Assembly (NCBI RefSeq): GCF_034313965.1
Contig: NZ_JAVIWQ010000002.1
Location: forward strand, 1,922,001-1,986,000
Length of the DNA: 64,000 bases
Source: Herbaspirillum sp. RTI4
Lineage (GTDB): Bacteria > Pseudomonadota > Gammaproteobacteria > Burkholderiales > Burkholderiaceae_D
Direction of reading: 5' to 3'
Part shown: one piece after another, positions 43,246-54,709 of the stretch
Numbering within the stretch: the stretch's first letter is position 1
Layout: every line of letters starts with the position of its first letter
Position numbers and translations under genes: made by a program
Notes under the pieces: generated by a model
Seen by the model: only the letters and a program-made list of their open reading frames with translations
Told to the model about the DNA's origin: nothing
The model's database searches: none

Positions 43246-43779
43246 GCAATACGTCGCAGCGTGTGATCGCGCGGCAGAGAATAAGTGGGGGGAGGTGACC
43301 TGAACTCTCTGACTGGATTTTCATCCCGACGGGTATCTTGATCTGTGCGCATGCTAGCAAAAAACCCCAACTTTGTGTAAAAGTTTGTCAAAAATGCGTG
43401 TTTGATCTTGATTTATAAGGATTTTTTACTAAATTAACTTGACCTTGAGGGTGGTCAGAGATTACCGTTACGTTCCGCCTCAGATCTGGGGCGGAAATTA
43501 GGCCTGCAGTTGCAACACACAAGTTTGCTGCTGTTCAGGCCACGCTGATAACAAAGCTGTTTGTTCTAACCCGCGCCAAAAGCGCGAGAAGTCAGTAGCG
43601 CACCGCATTACATTCAGGCTGAACGAGTCGCGTTGAGCGGCATTTCAAACCTCACTACGGTTGAGGCTCAGAAATGGCGTGACCGCACAAAGAAGGGATG
43701 CCGGAAGGATGCTGTGCACTGTGGTTTCGCCAGGCGAGAGCATCCGATCAATCTCCTATGGATCTTGAAAGGAAGTAGC
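43246..43779. other. Divergent region sigma operon / ilvI, with long ilv leader
   Basis: The 534 bases hold the sigma operon promoter region on the left and a long leader for ilvI on the right. No protein gene is evident: an open frame from 43633 into ilvI lacks a ribosome-binding site and family similarity. See the leader hairpin at 43707-43745. Confidence 0.5.
43707..43745 (+). promoter_or_regulatory. Candidate structured leader RNA upstream of ilvI
   Basis: GGATGCT (43707-43713) and AGCATCC (43739-43745) enclose an inner stem CTGTGG/CCAGG around TTTCG, ending about 35 bases before the ilvI ATG. A two-level hairpin in a long leader of a branched-chain biosynthesis operon suggests cis-regulation. 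I see no leader peptide rich in Leu, Ile or Val codons that would support classical attenuation. Confidence 0.4.
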
Positions 43780-45507
43780 ATGAATGCAGAAACCAGTACT
43801 CCCATCAGCGGCGCAGAAATCCTCGTCCGTTGTCTCGTCGAAGAAGGTGTTGAGCACGTCTTCGGCTATCCCGGCGGCTCGGTATTGTATATATACGACG
43901 CAATCGGCAAGCAGGACAAATTCCAGCATATTCTCGTTCGTCATGAGCAGGCCGCCGTTCACGCTGCCGATGCTTATTCGCGCAGTTCCGACAAGATCGG
44001 CGTCGCGCTGGTAACTTCCGGTCCGGGCGTGACCAATGCGGTAACAGGATTGGCAACCGCCTACATGGACTCGATCCCGATGGTGGTCATTTCGGGACAG
44101 GTGCCGTCCGGCGCGATCGGACAGGATGCGTTCCAGGAATGCGATACCGTCGGCATCACCCGCCCCTGCGTCAAACACAATTTTCTGGTCAAAGACGTCA
44201 AGGACCTGGCGGCGACCATCAAAAAAGCGTTCTACATTGCCAAAACCGGCCGTCCCGGCCCGGTCTTAGTCGATATCCCCAAAGACATCACGATGCACAC
44301 CTGCGTTTTCGAGTATCCGAAAACCATTGAGCTGCGTTCCTACAAGCCGGTAGATAAAGGCCATTCAGGGCAAATCCGCAAAGCATTGCAATTGCTGCTG
44401 AGCGCCGAGCGGCCGATGATCTACACCGGCGGCGGCGTGATCCTGGCGCATGCCGCGCCGGAACTCAATCAACTCGTGGATCGTTTGGGATTCCCTTGCA
44501 CCAACACGTTGATGGGTTTGGGCGGCTATCGCTCGTCGAGCGACAAATTCGTCGGCATGCCGGGCATGCACGGAACGTATGAAGCCAACATGGCGATGCA
44601 GAACAGCGATGTCCTCATTGCCATCGGTGCGCGCTTCGACGATCGCGTGATCGGCAATCCCAAACACTTTGCCAGCAATGCACGCAAGATCATTCATATC
44701 GACATCGACCCTTCGTCGATTTCCAAACGCGTCAAGGTCGATATTCCTATCGTCGGCAACGTCAAGGATGTGCTACAGGAATTACTGGCGCAACTGGATG
44801 CGAGCGCAGCCAAGCCGAATACCGTTGCTCTCGCCTCCTGGTGGGAGCAAATCAATCAATGGCGCGGGCGCGAATGCCTGAAATTTGCTCTTTCAGATAC
44901 CGTGATCAAGCCGCAAGCAGTGGTGCAGAAAGTATGGGAAGTAACCGGAGGCGACGCCTTCATTACCTCCGATGTGGGCCAGCATCAGATGTGGGCAGCG
45001 CAGTATTACAACTTCGACAAACCGCGCCGCTGGATCAACTCAGGCGGCCTGGGCACCATGGGTGTCGGCCTGCCGTATGCGATGGGGGTGCAAAAAGCCA
45101 ACCCCGGCGCGACGGTCGCCTGCATTACCGGTGAAGCGTCGATCCAGATGTGCATCCAGGAACTGGCAACCTGCAAGCAATACCACCTGACGCCGAAAAT
45201 CGTTCTGCTGAACAACCGTTTCCTCGGCATGGTGCGTCAGTGGCAGCAAATTGATTACGGTTCGCGCTATTCCGAATCGTATATGGACTCGCTGCCCGAT
45301 TTCACCAAACTGGTTGAGGCTTATGGTCACGTCGGGATGAAGATCGAAAACCCAGCCGATATCGATGGTGCCGTCAGAGAGGCGTTTGCCATGAAGGACA
45401 AGCTGGTGTTCATGAACTTCATCACCGATCAAACCGAGAACGTCTGGCCGATGGTCAAGGCGGGCAAAGGCCTCACTGAAATGCTCTTGGGTTCGGAGGA
45501 TCTGTAA
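43780..45507 (+). CDS. ilvI: Acetolactate synthase large subunit
   Basis: 575 residues from the ATG at 43780 with AAAGGAAG upstream, the usual IlvI/IlvB length. VEHVFGYPGGSVLYIYDAI, VRHEQAAVHAADAYSR (catalytic Glu) and FQECDTVGITRPCVKHN belong to the N-terminal ThDP domain; the FAD-binding middle and the C-terminal domain follow. The ThDP/Mg motif normally GDGS reads GEAS (ITGEASIQMCIQE), with LLNNRFLGM downstream. The enzyme makes acetolactate or acetohydroxybutyrate for valine, leucine and isoleucine. It forms an operon with ilvH and ilvC. Confidence 0.97.
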   Translation: MNAETSTPISGAEILVRCLVEEGVEHVFGYPGGSVLYIYDAIGKQDKFQHILVRHEQAAVHAADAYSRSSDKIGVALVTSGPGVTNAVTGLATAYMDSIPMVVISGQVPSGAIGQDAFQECDTVGITRPCVKHNFLVKDVKDLAATIKKAFYIAKTGRPGPVLVDIPKDITMHTCVFEYPKTIELRSYKPVDKGHSGQIRKALQLLLSAERPMIYTGGGVILAHAAPELNQLVDRLGFPCTNTLMGLGGYRSSSDKFVGMPGMHGTYEANMAMQNSDVLIAIGARFDDRVIGNPKHFASNARKIIHIDIDPSSISKRVKVDIPIVGNVKDVLQELLAQLDASAAKPNTVALASWWEQINQWRGRECLKFALSDTVIKPQAVVQKVWEVTGGDAFITSDVGQHQMWAAQYYNFDKPRRWINSGGLGTMGVGLPYAMGVQKANPGATVACITGEASIQMCIQELATCKQYHLTPKIVLLNNRFLGMVRQWQQIDYGSRYSESYMDSLPDFTKLVEAYGHVGMKIENPADIDGAVREAFAMKDKLVFMNFITDQTENVWPMVKAGKGLTEMLLGSEDL

Positions 45508-45509
45508 CC

Positions 45510-46001
45510 ATGCGCCATATTATTTCTGTACTGCTGGAAAACGAAGCGGGCGCCTTGTCGCGTGTAGTTGGCCTGTTTTCCGCCCGTGGTTACAACATTG
45601 AAACTTTGACGGTTGCACCAACCGAAGATCCGACCCTGTCCCGCATGACCATCATGACCAGCGGTTCGGACGACGTGATTGAACAAATTACCAAGCACTT
45701 GAATCGCCTGATCGAGGTGGTCAAAGTGGTTGATCTCACCGAGGGCGCGCATATCGAGCGTGAACTGATGCTGATCAAGGTCCGTGCAGTCGGCAAGGAG
45801 CGCGAAGAAATAAAGCGGACGGCAGATATTTTCCGTGGCCGTATTATTGATGTGACGGAAAAAACCTACACCATCGAATTGACCGGTAACAAAAGCAAGA
45901 TGGATGCTTTTATCGATTCGATTGAACGTAGCGCCATCCTGGAAACGGTTCGTACCGGCAGTTCCGGCATAGGCCGTGGCGAACGCATACTCAAGGTATG
46001 A
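45510..46001 (+). CDS. ilvH: Acetolactate synthase small (regulatory) subunit
   Basis: 163 residues, the same length as E. coli IlvH. ACT domain: ISVLLENEAGALSRVVGLFSARGYNIETLTVAPTEDP, with the valine-binding region around NEAGALSRV. The C-terminal ACT-like domain begins ERELMLIKVRA. It activates the large subunit and confers valine feedback inhibition. It starts two bases after the ilvI stop. Confidence 0.97.
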   Translation: MRHIISVLLENEAGALSRVVGLFSARGYNIETLTVAPTEDPTLSRMTIMTSGSDDVIEQITKHLNRLIEVVKVVDLTEGAHIERELMLIKVRAVGKEREEIKRTADIFRGRIIDVTEKTYTIELTGNKSKMDAFIDSIERSAILETVRTGSSGIGRGERILKV

Positions 46002-46092
46002 GGTAACGGTGCCTGCAAGGCAGCGCCGGCACCGAACGCAACACCACTCAGGTAATACCGCTCAAGCAATGCTGATTTAAAAAACCATATAA

Positions 46093-47553
<1,461 letters not shown>

Positions 47554-47696
47554 GCAACCCACCGCAGTCCCACACAAGTTCCTGTTCTATTTCTGCTCGT
47601 TCAAGACGACGCCGTTGCGCGTTCCCTTCTCTTGCTTCACACTCAACGATTCATTCGATGTGCGCGGATTTCCGCACGCTGATATCAGGAGAGATT

Positions 47697-48443
47697 ATGT
47701 TTTCATTTAAGTATTGTTTGCTTGCAGCAGGAATGGCAATGACCTTTAGCGCATCAGCGCAAAATCTGAGTTCGACGGGAAGCCTGATCGTGCTGCCCGC
47801 TACCGGCGAACTGACGTATGCGAACGATCAGGCGCAGGTCATTTTTTCTGTCGAAGAGCAGGATAAGGACAAAACGGTCGCGGCTTCACGCGTCAATCAG
47901 AAAATGAAGGCGGGTACGGAAGCCCTCAAGCGACTGGATCCGCAGGCATCGCTGAAAACCGTGGCGTATGCCACGTATGCGGTTTATGCGAACGAAACCG
48001 CCTCCACAGCAGGCAAGCCGCGTGTTGTCACCGGCTGGCGCGTTTCGCAATCGCTGCAAGTTACCAGCACCAACCTCGATGGTTTGCCTAAACTGACTGC
48101 TGCCGCTCAGACCGCACAGCTCACGCTCAACGGTGTGCAATTCGGCTTGAGTCCGGGCACCATCAAACGCCTGGATGCAGGGCTGATCGATGCCGTCTAC
48201 CAAAAGTTAAACGAGCGGATTGCCGCACTGGCCAATGCCATGCGGCGTAGTCCTGCCGATGCTTCGCTGGAGACGCTGGACTTTGAAGGCTCCGGCAATT
48301 TCTCCAATAATGAAAGTGCCATGCCGAAAGCGATGATGATGCGTAGCGCTGCGCCAATGCAGGATGCCGTTGCGGAACCAAGCTTTGAGCGAGGCGAGAC
48401 GACGCTCAACTTGCACGCCGTTGCCAAAATCCGCTTCAAGTAA
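47697..48443 (+). CDS. SIMPL domain (DUF541) periplasmic protein
   Basis: 248 residues from the ATG at 47697 with AGGAGA upstream. Signal peptide ending in FSASAQ. The SIMPL domain shows ATGELTYANDQAQVIFSVEEQ, the central TGWRVSQSLQVTSTNLDGLPKL and LNGVQFGLSPGT. Family members such as YggE and BP26 lie in the periplasm and are linked to oxidative stress; the mechanism is unclear. A long linker with Met residues (PKAMMMRSAAPM) near the C-terminus is notable. Confidence 0.9.
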   Translation: MFSFKYCLLAAGMAMTFSASAQNLSSTGSLIVLPATGELTYANDQAQVIFSVEEQDKDKTVAASRVNQKMKAGTEALKRLDPQASLKTVAYATYAVYANETASTAGKPRVVTGWRVSQSLQVTSTNLDGLPKLTAAAQTAQLTLNGVQFGLSPGTIKRLDAGLIDAVYQKLNERIAALANAMRRSPADASLETLDFEGSGNFSNNESAMPKAMMMRSAAPMQDAVAEPSFERGETTLNLHAVAKIRFK

Positions 48444-48609
48444 GAACGATATGCCTGAGCCAGCGCTCTGCACGCGCTCAGGCTATTTTTAAAGGGATTC
48501 GAGGAGTTGCGGTTAAAATAGCCTGCACCAACCGTCATTCCCGATGCAGCTTCATTCTGATCTCCGCTTTGACAAGCCTCACCCTCTATCGCCCCACACG
48601 CTAAACAAA

Positions 48610-49503
48610 ATGATCCCTTTTCGACCACGTAAAGCCAAACGAAACAAGTTGTCGCTGGCAAAAGCTTTACGCGCCGGCAAATCACAGCCCTACGTCAGCC
48701 CCGCCGAGGATGCAGAGACCGACGCCGATGAGTTAGTTCTGCGCAAGGTCAGACGGCGACGCGGGATTTATCTGTTGCCGAATGCCTTCACGACCGCTGC
48801 CTTGTTTTGCGGTTTTTATGCCATCGTGATGGCGATGAATCTGAAGTTCGACTATGCCTCCATTGCTATCTTTGTGGCGATGGTGCTCGATAGTCTCGAT
48901 GGGCGCGTGGCACGCATGACCAACACCCAGAGCGAATTCGGTGCGCAATACGATAGCCTGTCCGACATGGTGTCGTTCGGTGCGGCACCGGCGCTGGTGG
49001 TCTACGAGTGGTCGCTGCGCGGCATGGGAAAACTAGGTTGGCTGGCCGCATTCGTGTATTGCGCCGGCGGTGCTTTGCGTCTGGCGCGTTTCAATACCAA
49101 TATCGCCGTCGTCGACAAACGTTACTTCCAAGGCTTGCCTAGCCCGGCAGCAGCGGCGCTGGTCGCCGGTTTTGTCTGGCTGATGGATGACTTGCGTTTC
49201 GCCGGCACCGATCTGAGCTGGGTGTCCTGGATCATCACGCTGTATGCCGGGATCACCATGGTGACCAATGTGCCGTTTTACAGCTTCAAGGACATCAACT
49301 TCCGCAAGCCGGTACCGTTCATTGCCGCCTTGCTGCTGGTGCTGATGCTGGTAGCGATTACCAGCGATCCTTCCAAGGTATTGTTCAGCCTGTTCGTGCT
49401 GTATGGCCTATCGGGCTATGCGATCTATCTGTGGCGCCTGAGCAAAGGCCACCCGGTCAGCATCGTGCAAACCGAAACCGAGCACGACGAAAAAGAAGGT
49501 TAG
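48610..49503 (+). CDS. pssA: CDP-diacylglycerol-serine O-phosphatidyltransferase
   Basis: 297 residues from the ATG at 48610; an upstream in-frame ATG at 48544 would add 22, and neither has a good ribosome-binding site. CDP-alcohol phosphotransferase motif D-x2-DG-x2-AR-x8-G-x3-D-x3-D is complete (DSLDGRVARMTNTQSEFGAQYDSLSDM), with about seven membrane helices. It makes phosphatidylserine in the inner membrane. In related genomes pssA lies close to ilvC, often with psd between; psd is missing here. Confidence 0.93.
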   Translation: MIPFRPRKAKRNKLSLAKALRAGKSQPYVSPAEDAETDADELVLRKVRRRRGIYLLPNAFTTAALFCGFYAIVMAMNLKFDYASIAIFVAMVLDSLDGRVARMTNTQSEFGAQYDSLSDMVSFGAAPALVVYEWSLRGMGKLGWLAAFVYCAGGALRLARFNTNIAVVDKRYFQGLPSPAAAALVAGFVWLMDDLRFAGTDLSWVSWIITLYAGITMVTNVPFYSFKDINFRKPVPFIAALLLVLMLVAITSDPSKVLFSLFVLYGLSGYAIYLWRLSKGHPVSIVQTETEHDEKEG

Positions 49504-49561
49504 TACCCCGCATGTGGTATCCGGCGAAGAAAGTATCCGCCGGATTGCCATGTTGAAAGCA

Positions 49562-49614
49562 TTAAAGAGCCTCGGATTAAGCGTCGCGCAGTCGCTTAAT
49601 CCGGGGCTCTTTAA
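49562..49614. terminator. Long hairpin between pssA and the EAL gene
   Basis: TTAAAGAGCC-t-CGGATTAAGC pairs with GCTTAATCCG-g-GGCTCTTTAA, about 20 bp of stem around an 11-base loop. It lies between convergent genes and can fold on either strand, but lacks a clear T-run; a shared terminator is likely. Confidence 0.6.
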
Positions 49615-49699
49615 CTTCTCCCGAATTACTTCCCCACCAGACGCAGGAAACGATCGCCATGTTGCCTCCTGCGCGATCCTGTCCTTATGCTTGCGCAGA

Positions 49700-51886
49700 T
49701 TATTCCTGCTTCAATGGCGCCGCTTCAGGGCGTCCGAAATAATATCCCTGGAACGCATCGCAGCCCATTTTTTTGAGCAGGGTTTGTTGTTCTGCGGTTT
49801 CAACGCCCTCGGCGATGACCGTTAATCCCATGCTGTGGCCAAGCGCCAGAATGCTGCGCACGATGGTTCTACTATTATCCTCTGTCATGAGCTCACGGAC
49901 AAACGATTGGTCGATCTTGATTTGATCGATTGGCAGCCGTTTCAAATAGGCGAGCGAAGAAAAGCCAGTGCCAAAATCGTCGAGCGAAAAACTGATGCCC
50001 AGCGCTTTGATGCAATTCATTTTGACGATGATGTCTTCGACATTCTGAATCAGCATGCTCTCCGTCAGTTCCAGTTTGAGCAAGCGTGGATTGATGCCTG
50101 TTTTTTGCAGGGCATCCGTGACCGTGTTGACGAAGTTGGCTTGTGAAAATTGCAGCGCACTGACATTGATCGCCATCGTCCAGTGTGCCGTGGAGGCCCT
50201 CTTGCTCCAGGTGGCCAGCTGCGCGCAGGCGTTTTCCAGAACCCATTGTCCCAATGGCAGAATGATGCCGGTTTCTTCCGCCAGAGGAATGAAGTCGGCC
50301 GGCGACACCATCCCCCGTTTGGGATGATTCCAGCGCACCAGCGCTTCCGCGCCTACGGCTTTGCCATTGCAGTCGACCTGTATCTGATAATGCAGAATGA
50401 ACTCGTTCATCGTGATGCCCGTGCGCAAGGCTTGTTCGAGTTCTGCGTACGTGGTTGCTGCCGCTTGCATCGCCGGATCAAAGAAACGCGCCGTATTGCG
50501 TCCGGCAGATTTTGCCTGGTGCATGGCGATGTGGGTCATTTTCATCAGCTCATCGACGGTTTTGCTGTCGCTATTGAGCAGCACGATGCCCATGCTCGCC
50601 GTGATTTCATAGGTGGAGAGATTGACTCGGTAGGGCTGTTTCAGCGCATCCAGTATTTTGACGGACATCACTTCTGCCTGCGTTGCCGTTTCAATCTGAG
50701 AGGTACTCAAATTTTCTAGCAGTATCAGGAATTTGTCTTCGCCCAGACTGCCGATATTGTCCGCCGTAACGCACGATTGCAGACGCACGGCGATTTGTTT
50801 TAACAGTATGTCGCCGGTAGAGCGGTCAAGCACATCAATGAGCCGCTTGAAATTATCGAGGTCAATATAAAGCAGCGCCGCATGCCGACCGCTCTGGGCT
50901 GAGTTCAGGATCGCCTGCGCCACACGGTCGAGCATGAATAATTGATTTGGCAGGCCGGTAGGGGCATCGTAAAAAGTAAGACGATGAATTTTTTCGGCGC
51001 TATCGCGTTGCTGGCTGATATCGCGCAGAAGACTGATATTGGTAACTTGTCCTTGCAGCAGTATCCGCGACATCGAGATGCTGAGTGGAAACAGGCTGCC
51101 ATCCTTGCGCTGTCCTTCCACCTCGCCCCGTATGTCGACAACATGGGCGTCGTCAGCATCGTGGTCATGACGGAGATCATCGGTATGATCTTCATGAAAT
51201 GCCGGCATTAACTGTGCAACATCGCCGCCTAAAATTTCCCCGCTCGTATATCCAAAAATCCTCGTAGCGGCGCGATTAAGCGATTTGATGATGCCGAGCT
51301 CGTCGGTGGTGATGATGCCATCGGCCACATTATCCAGAATCGTCTGCGTGTGTTCGACCGATTCCCGCAGCGCTGCCTGGGTTTCCAGCATGCGTTGTTC
51401 CGTTTGTTTGCGTCGGGTGATCTCGGTTCTGATGCTGACGTATTGCACGGGCTGGTTATCGTGATCCAGAAACGGGACAATCGTGGTGTCGACCCAGTAA
51501 TAAGTACCATCCTTGGCTTTGTTTTTGATCTCGCCTTTCCAGATTTCGCCGGTGCGAATGGTTTCCCACAAATGTTGCATGAACTGTTTTGGATGGTGTC
51601 CGGAGTTGATGATCCTATGATCCTGCCCCAGCAATTCCTTACGGCTCCATTTTGAAATACTGCAAAATTTGTCATTAACGTAAGTGATATTTCCGTTCAG
51701 ATCGGTAATGGCAACGATCGCATGCGCATCCAGAGCGGCTTTGAAACTTTCGAGTTCGCTGGTATGCCCTGGCGTGATATGTGCCGCCAGCGCTGAAAAC
51801 GGTTCAACTTCGGAGGTGAGTCCGTCATCGGTATCGTCATCGAAACTGGCCGCCTGCTGCTGGGTAAGCGATGGGGGAATATACAT
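49700..51886 (-). CDS. PAS-PAS-GGDEF-EAL protein (c-di-GMP phosphodiesterase)
   Basis: 728 residues from the ATG at 51886; the frame extends 48 codons further up and the true start is unsure. Two PAS domains ([46 protein letters not shown]), a GGDEF domain and an EAL domain follow in order. The GGDEF signature reads LGEDKF, so cyclase activity is probably lost. The EAL part keeps [11 protein letters not shown], the LTESM segment and [19 protein letters not shown], and should hydrolyse c-di-GMP. No membrane segment is visible, so it is a cytoplasmic sensor. Confidence 0.93.
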   Translation of the reverse strand: MYIPPSLTQQQAASFDDDTDDGLTSEVEPFSALAAHITPGHTSELESFKAALDAHAIVAITDLNGNITYVNDKFCSISKWSRKELLGQDHRIINSGHHPKQFMQHLWETIRTGEIWKGEIKNKAKDGTYYWVDTTIVPFLDHDNQPVQYVSIRTEITRRKQTEQRMLETQAALRESVEHTQTILDNVADGIITTDELGIIKSLNRAATRIFGYTSGEILGGDVAQLMPAFHEDHTDDLRHDHDADDAHVVDIRGEVEGQRKDGSLFPLSISMSRILLQGQVTNISLLRDISQQRDSAEKIHRLTFYDAPTGLPNQLFMLDRVAQAILNSAQSGRHAALLYIDLDNFKRLIDVLDRSTGDILLKQIAVRLQSCVTADNIGSLGEDKFLILLENLSTSQIETATQAEVMSVKILDALKQPYRVNLSTYEITASMGIVLLNSDSKTVDELMKMTHIAMHQAKSAGRNTARFFDPAMQAAATTYAELEQALRTGITMNEFILHYQIQVDCNGKAVGAEALVRWNHPKRGMVSPADFIPLAEETGIILPLGQWVLENACAQLATWSKRASTAHWTMAINVSALQFSQANFVNTVTDALQKTGINPRLLKLELTESMLIQNVEDIIVKMNCIKALGISFSLDDFGTGFSSLAYLKRLPIDQIKIDQSFVRELMTEDNSRTIVRSILALGHSMGLTVIAEGVETAEQQTLLKKMGCDAFQGYYFGRPEAAPLKQE

Positions 51887-52336
51887 TTTATTTTGGTTGT
51901 GACCGCAATGAAGGCGATGAGGTCGTTCGCCGCAGTACCGATAAAACAGATGATTTATTGGCGCACAAACAAAGACAGGAGGGGCATGGAGCACGGACGG
52001 CACATCTTGACTGGTGCGGATTAATACCAAGCGTAAAGATGGAGCGATGGTGAAAATTCAGATGTGGCTTGGGATTAGTTGGCAATAAATGCAGTAATTG
52101 CCAAAATTGATGTAGTGCATTATTGCACGAATGCATCAAATGTTAATGAGAATATTTCTTTTGGGAATTGATGGCGTTTGGAAAATGGGGCTTGAGCATC
52201 CCCACTGTTAATTCAAGGTAATGTTGATTGATCTGCGCTAACGTTAACACAGACAGGCACACAGGCGCAGGCGCGATCCATCGCTCAAACCACCAGATCA
52301 ATGGTCACGCCTGCGTTAAGTCTAAAACGATATGAA
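51887..52336. other. Intergenic region between EAL gene and the organosulfur operon
   Basis: No supported gene. It holds the EAL gene promoter region and an A+T-rich stretch near 52080-52200, then joins the dispersed repeat copy at 52337. Confidence 0.4.
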
Positions 52337-52459
52337 GGAGTACCCGAGCAAGCGTAGCGAGCGGCGCAAGCTCAGGATAGGAAGCGTAATCGTACTTGAG
52401 TACGATGAGCGCGCAGTCCTGAGATGGCGTCGCGCAGTAGCTCAATCAGCGCTTCCTTA
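52337..52459 (-). repeat. Dispersed palindromic repeat, copy A
   Basis: About 120 bp, matching the stretch at 59469-59593 in reverse orientation at roughly 80% identity. Shared blocks include CTACTGCGCGACGC, CTCAGGACTGCG and TATCCTGAGCTTGCGCCGCT (all read on the minus strand here). The centre is a 16-bp palindrome, TCGTACTTGAGTACGA (52390-52405). The end overlaps the stop codon of the MetQ-like gene. Confidence 0.8.
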
Positions 52460-53293
52460 ATGCGCAAGCCAGGCAAGCGTGTACAGCCTATCGCTGTTGC
52501 CAAACGATTTTTTCAACTGAGCGCGCACGCCCTGTGATTGCTGATAAATCTCGATGAATTTTTTCAGGCGCGGATCAGTGGCATTGTCCTGACGGCTGAC
52601 GAAGCCAACGGCGAACTGTTTGTCATCAATACCGGAGAGCAGCAAGGCGCTGTTTGGGTCGATGGTGCCGGCGGCGACGATGAAGTGCGGATAGCCTTGC
52701 GCCAGATCGACATCATTGAGCGTACGCACCAGTTGCGGGCCTTCCACTTCAGTAAATTTGAGTTTTTTAGGATTGTCGATGATGTCGGCCAGCGTCGATT
52801 TAAAACTGGCACCATCGCGTAACTTGATCAGTCCTGCTTTTTGCAGCAACAGCAGGCCACGTCCCTGATTGACCGGATCATTGGCAATCGATACCCGGCC
52901 ACCGACAGGGATCTCGGCAAAGCTTTTGTGCTTGGTCGAATACAGCCCGATGTTGGCCAGCACGCCGGTAGCGATATAGGCGAAGTGATAGCCGCGATCC
53001 TTGATGGCATTATCGAGGAAGGGTTTGTGCTGGAAATAATTGGCATCCAGATCCTTGCTTTCCAGCGCGACATTGGGGGTGGTCCAGTCGCTGAACTCGA
53101 CGACCTGCACATCGAGGCCCTGTTTTTTTGCTTCGGCGGCGGCGACATGCACCGAATCCGCATAAGCGCCCGGCGTGACGCCTATCTTCAATGGCGCTGC
53201 CAGAGCGCTACTCAGCGTGGTGGCCGCCAGTAGCGCGCCAGCCGATTGCAGCAAGATGCGCAATGTCGTGTTGATTTTTTTATTCAATTGCAT
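52457..53293 (-). CDS. MetQ/NlpA-type ABC substrate-binding protein
   Basis: 278 residues with a signal peptide (LLAATTLSSALA) and the family start PLKIGVTPGAYADSVHVAAAEAKKQGLDV. HKPFLDNAIKDRG and the end of the lobe NDPVNQGRGLLLLQKAGLI are typical of the NlpA family. Unlike MetQ of E. coli there is no lipobox Cys, so it is probably a soluble periplasmic protein. In an operon with flavin-dependent sulfur enzymes, the ligand is likelier an organosulfur compound than methionine. It is the last gene of the operon. Confidence 0.9.
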   Translation of the reverse strand: MQLNKKINTTLRILLQSAGALLAATTLSSALAAPLKIGVTPGAYADSVHVAAAEAKKQGLDVQVVEFSDWTTPNVALESKDLDANYFQHKPFLDNAIKDRGYHFAYIATGVLANIGLYSTKHKSFAEIPVGGRVSIANDPVNQGRGLLLLQKAGLIKLRDGASFKSTLADIIDNPKKLKFTEVEGPQLVRTLNDVDLAQGYPHFIVAAGTIDPNSALLLSGIDDKQFAVGFVSRQDNATDPRLKKFIEIYQQSQGVRAQLKKSFGNSDRLYTLAWLAH

Positions 53294-53347
53294 GGATAAC
53301 TCCTGTGTGGGGGAAAAGGAAAAGTGATGACGGTATTCATGCCAACC

Positions 53348-54709
53348 TCATTGGCGGCGATAAGCGGCAGCGGCATGGCGCGCCGGCAAGCGGTCGCCTT
53401 CGTTAAATAATTTCTGCCGCAGACTGCCTTCCTGATAGGCGGTTTTATAGCGGCCACGGGTCTGCAATTCGGGAATCACCAGATCGGTGAAATCTTCATA
53501 GCTTTCCGGCGTGACGGTGCGACTCAGATTGAAGCCATCGATACCCGCTTCATCGACCCAGGCCACGAGTTCATCGGCCACTTCCTGCGCACTGCCAACC
53601 AGTGTCGGGTAGCGGCTACCGAGGTGAAACTGCTCCAGCAGCTTGCGTTTGGTCATGCGTTTGGCTTGCGCTACGCCGGCGGCGGACTGAATGGCATTGC
53701 TGCCGGAATAATCGATAGGATCGTCCAGCCCGAAGCGGTCGAAATCAATCCCGACGCTGCTGGCGAAATGCGCCAGACCGGCTTCGGCACTGGCGTGAAG
53801 CCGGTAGTCGTCAAATTTTTCCTGCGCCTGACGGGTCGTGTCGCCCACGACGGCGGCGATACCGATGAAAATTTTTAGATCTTCGGCGCGCCGCCCCGCA
53901 GCGACTGCCTGTGCGCGTAAATTCTGCACCGTCTTGCGCGTGCTTTCCTTGTCTTGCGCAGCAATGAAAATCGCTTCCGCATGCCGCGTCGTGAACTGTT
54001 GGCCGCGTGCCGAGGTGCCGGCCTGATACAGCAAGGGCGTGCGCTGGATCGACGGTTCGCACAAGTGGTAGCCGTCCACCTGATAAAACTTGCCGGCGTG
54101 GTGCACCTGATGCACCTTGGCCGGATCGGCAAACAGGCGCGCACCTTTGTCGCGCCGGACCGCATCGTCTTCCCAACTGCCTTCCCACAGTTTGTACAAC
54201 ACCTCCAGAAATTCATCGGCGCGGTCGTAACGCAGATCGTGCTCAGCCTGACCCGACAAGCCCATGGCGCGGGCGGCGCTGTCCAGATAGCCGGTGACGA
54301 TATTCCAGCCGATGCGGCCACGCGTGAGATGGTCCAGCGTCGACAGGCGACGCGCAAACAGGTAAGGCGACTCGTAGCTCAGGTTGGCGGTGATGCCGAA
54401 TCCCAGATGCCTGGTGACGGCAGCCATGGCCGATACCAGCATCATCGGATCGTTGACCGGCAACTGAATCGCTTCGCGCAGAGGCAGGTCAACCGAGTTT
54501 TGATAGACGTCGTAGACGCCGACGATATCGGCAATGAACAGGCCGTCGAACAAACCGCGTTCCAGCGTTTGCGCCATCGCCGTCCAGTATTCCAGCGTGT
54601 TGTAGTTGATCGAGTTGTCGCGCGGATGGGTCCATAAACCGTGGTTGATATGGCTGACGCAATTCATGTTGAAGGCGTTCAGCAGGATTTTCTTTTGATG
54701 TTGACTCAT
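53348..54709 (-). CDS. LLM-class FMN-dependent monooxygenase (NtaA/SnaA/DszA family)
   Basis: 453 residues, starting at an ATG within an 11-bp triple repeat. The bacterial luciferase-like fold shows NHGLWTHPRDNSINYNTLEYW, LARRLSTLDHLTRGRIGWNIVTGYLDSAARAMG and LYQAGTSARGQQFTTRHAEAIFI, all typical of the NtaA/DszA group. It oxidises its substrate with O2 and FMNH2 from a separate flavin reductase, which I do not see in the operon. With the neighbours, cleavage of a sulfone or sulfide is probable. It lies 54 bases before the MetQ-type gene. Confidence 0.9.
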   Translation of the reverse strand: MSQHQKKILLNAFNMNCVSHINHGLWTHPRDNSINYNTLEYWTAMAQTLERGLFDGLFIADIVGVYDVYQNSVDLPLREAIQLPVNDPMMLVSAMAAVTRHLGFGITANLSYESPYLFARRLSTLDHLTRGRIGWNIVTGYLDSAARAMGLSGQAEHDLRYDRADEFLEVLYKLWEGSWEDDAVRRDKGARLFADPAKVHQVHHAGKFYQVDGYHLCEPSIQRTPLLYQAGTSARGQQFTTRHAEAIFIAAQDKESTRKTVQNLRAQAVAAGRRAEDLKIFIGIAAVVGDTTRQAQEKFDDYRLHASAEAGLAHFASSVGIDFDRFGLDDPIDYSGSNAIQSAAGVAQAKRMTKRKLLEQFHLGSRYPTLVGSAQEVADELVAWVDEAGIDGFNLSRTVTPESYEDFTDLVIPELQTRGRYKTAYQEGSLRQKLFNEGDRLPARHAAAAYRRQ

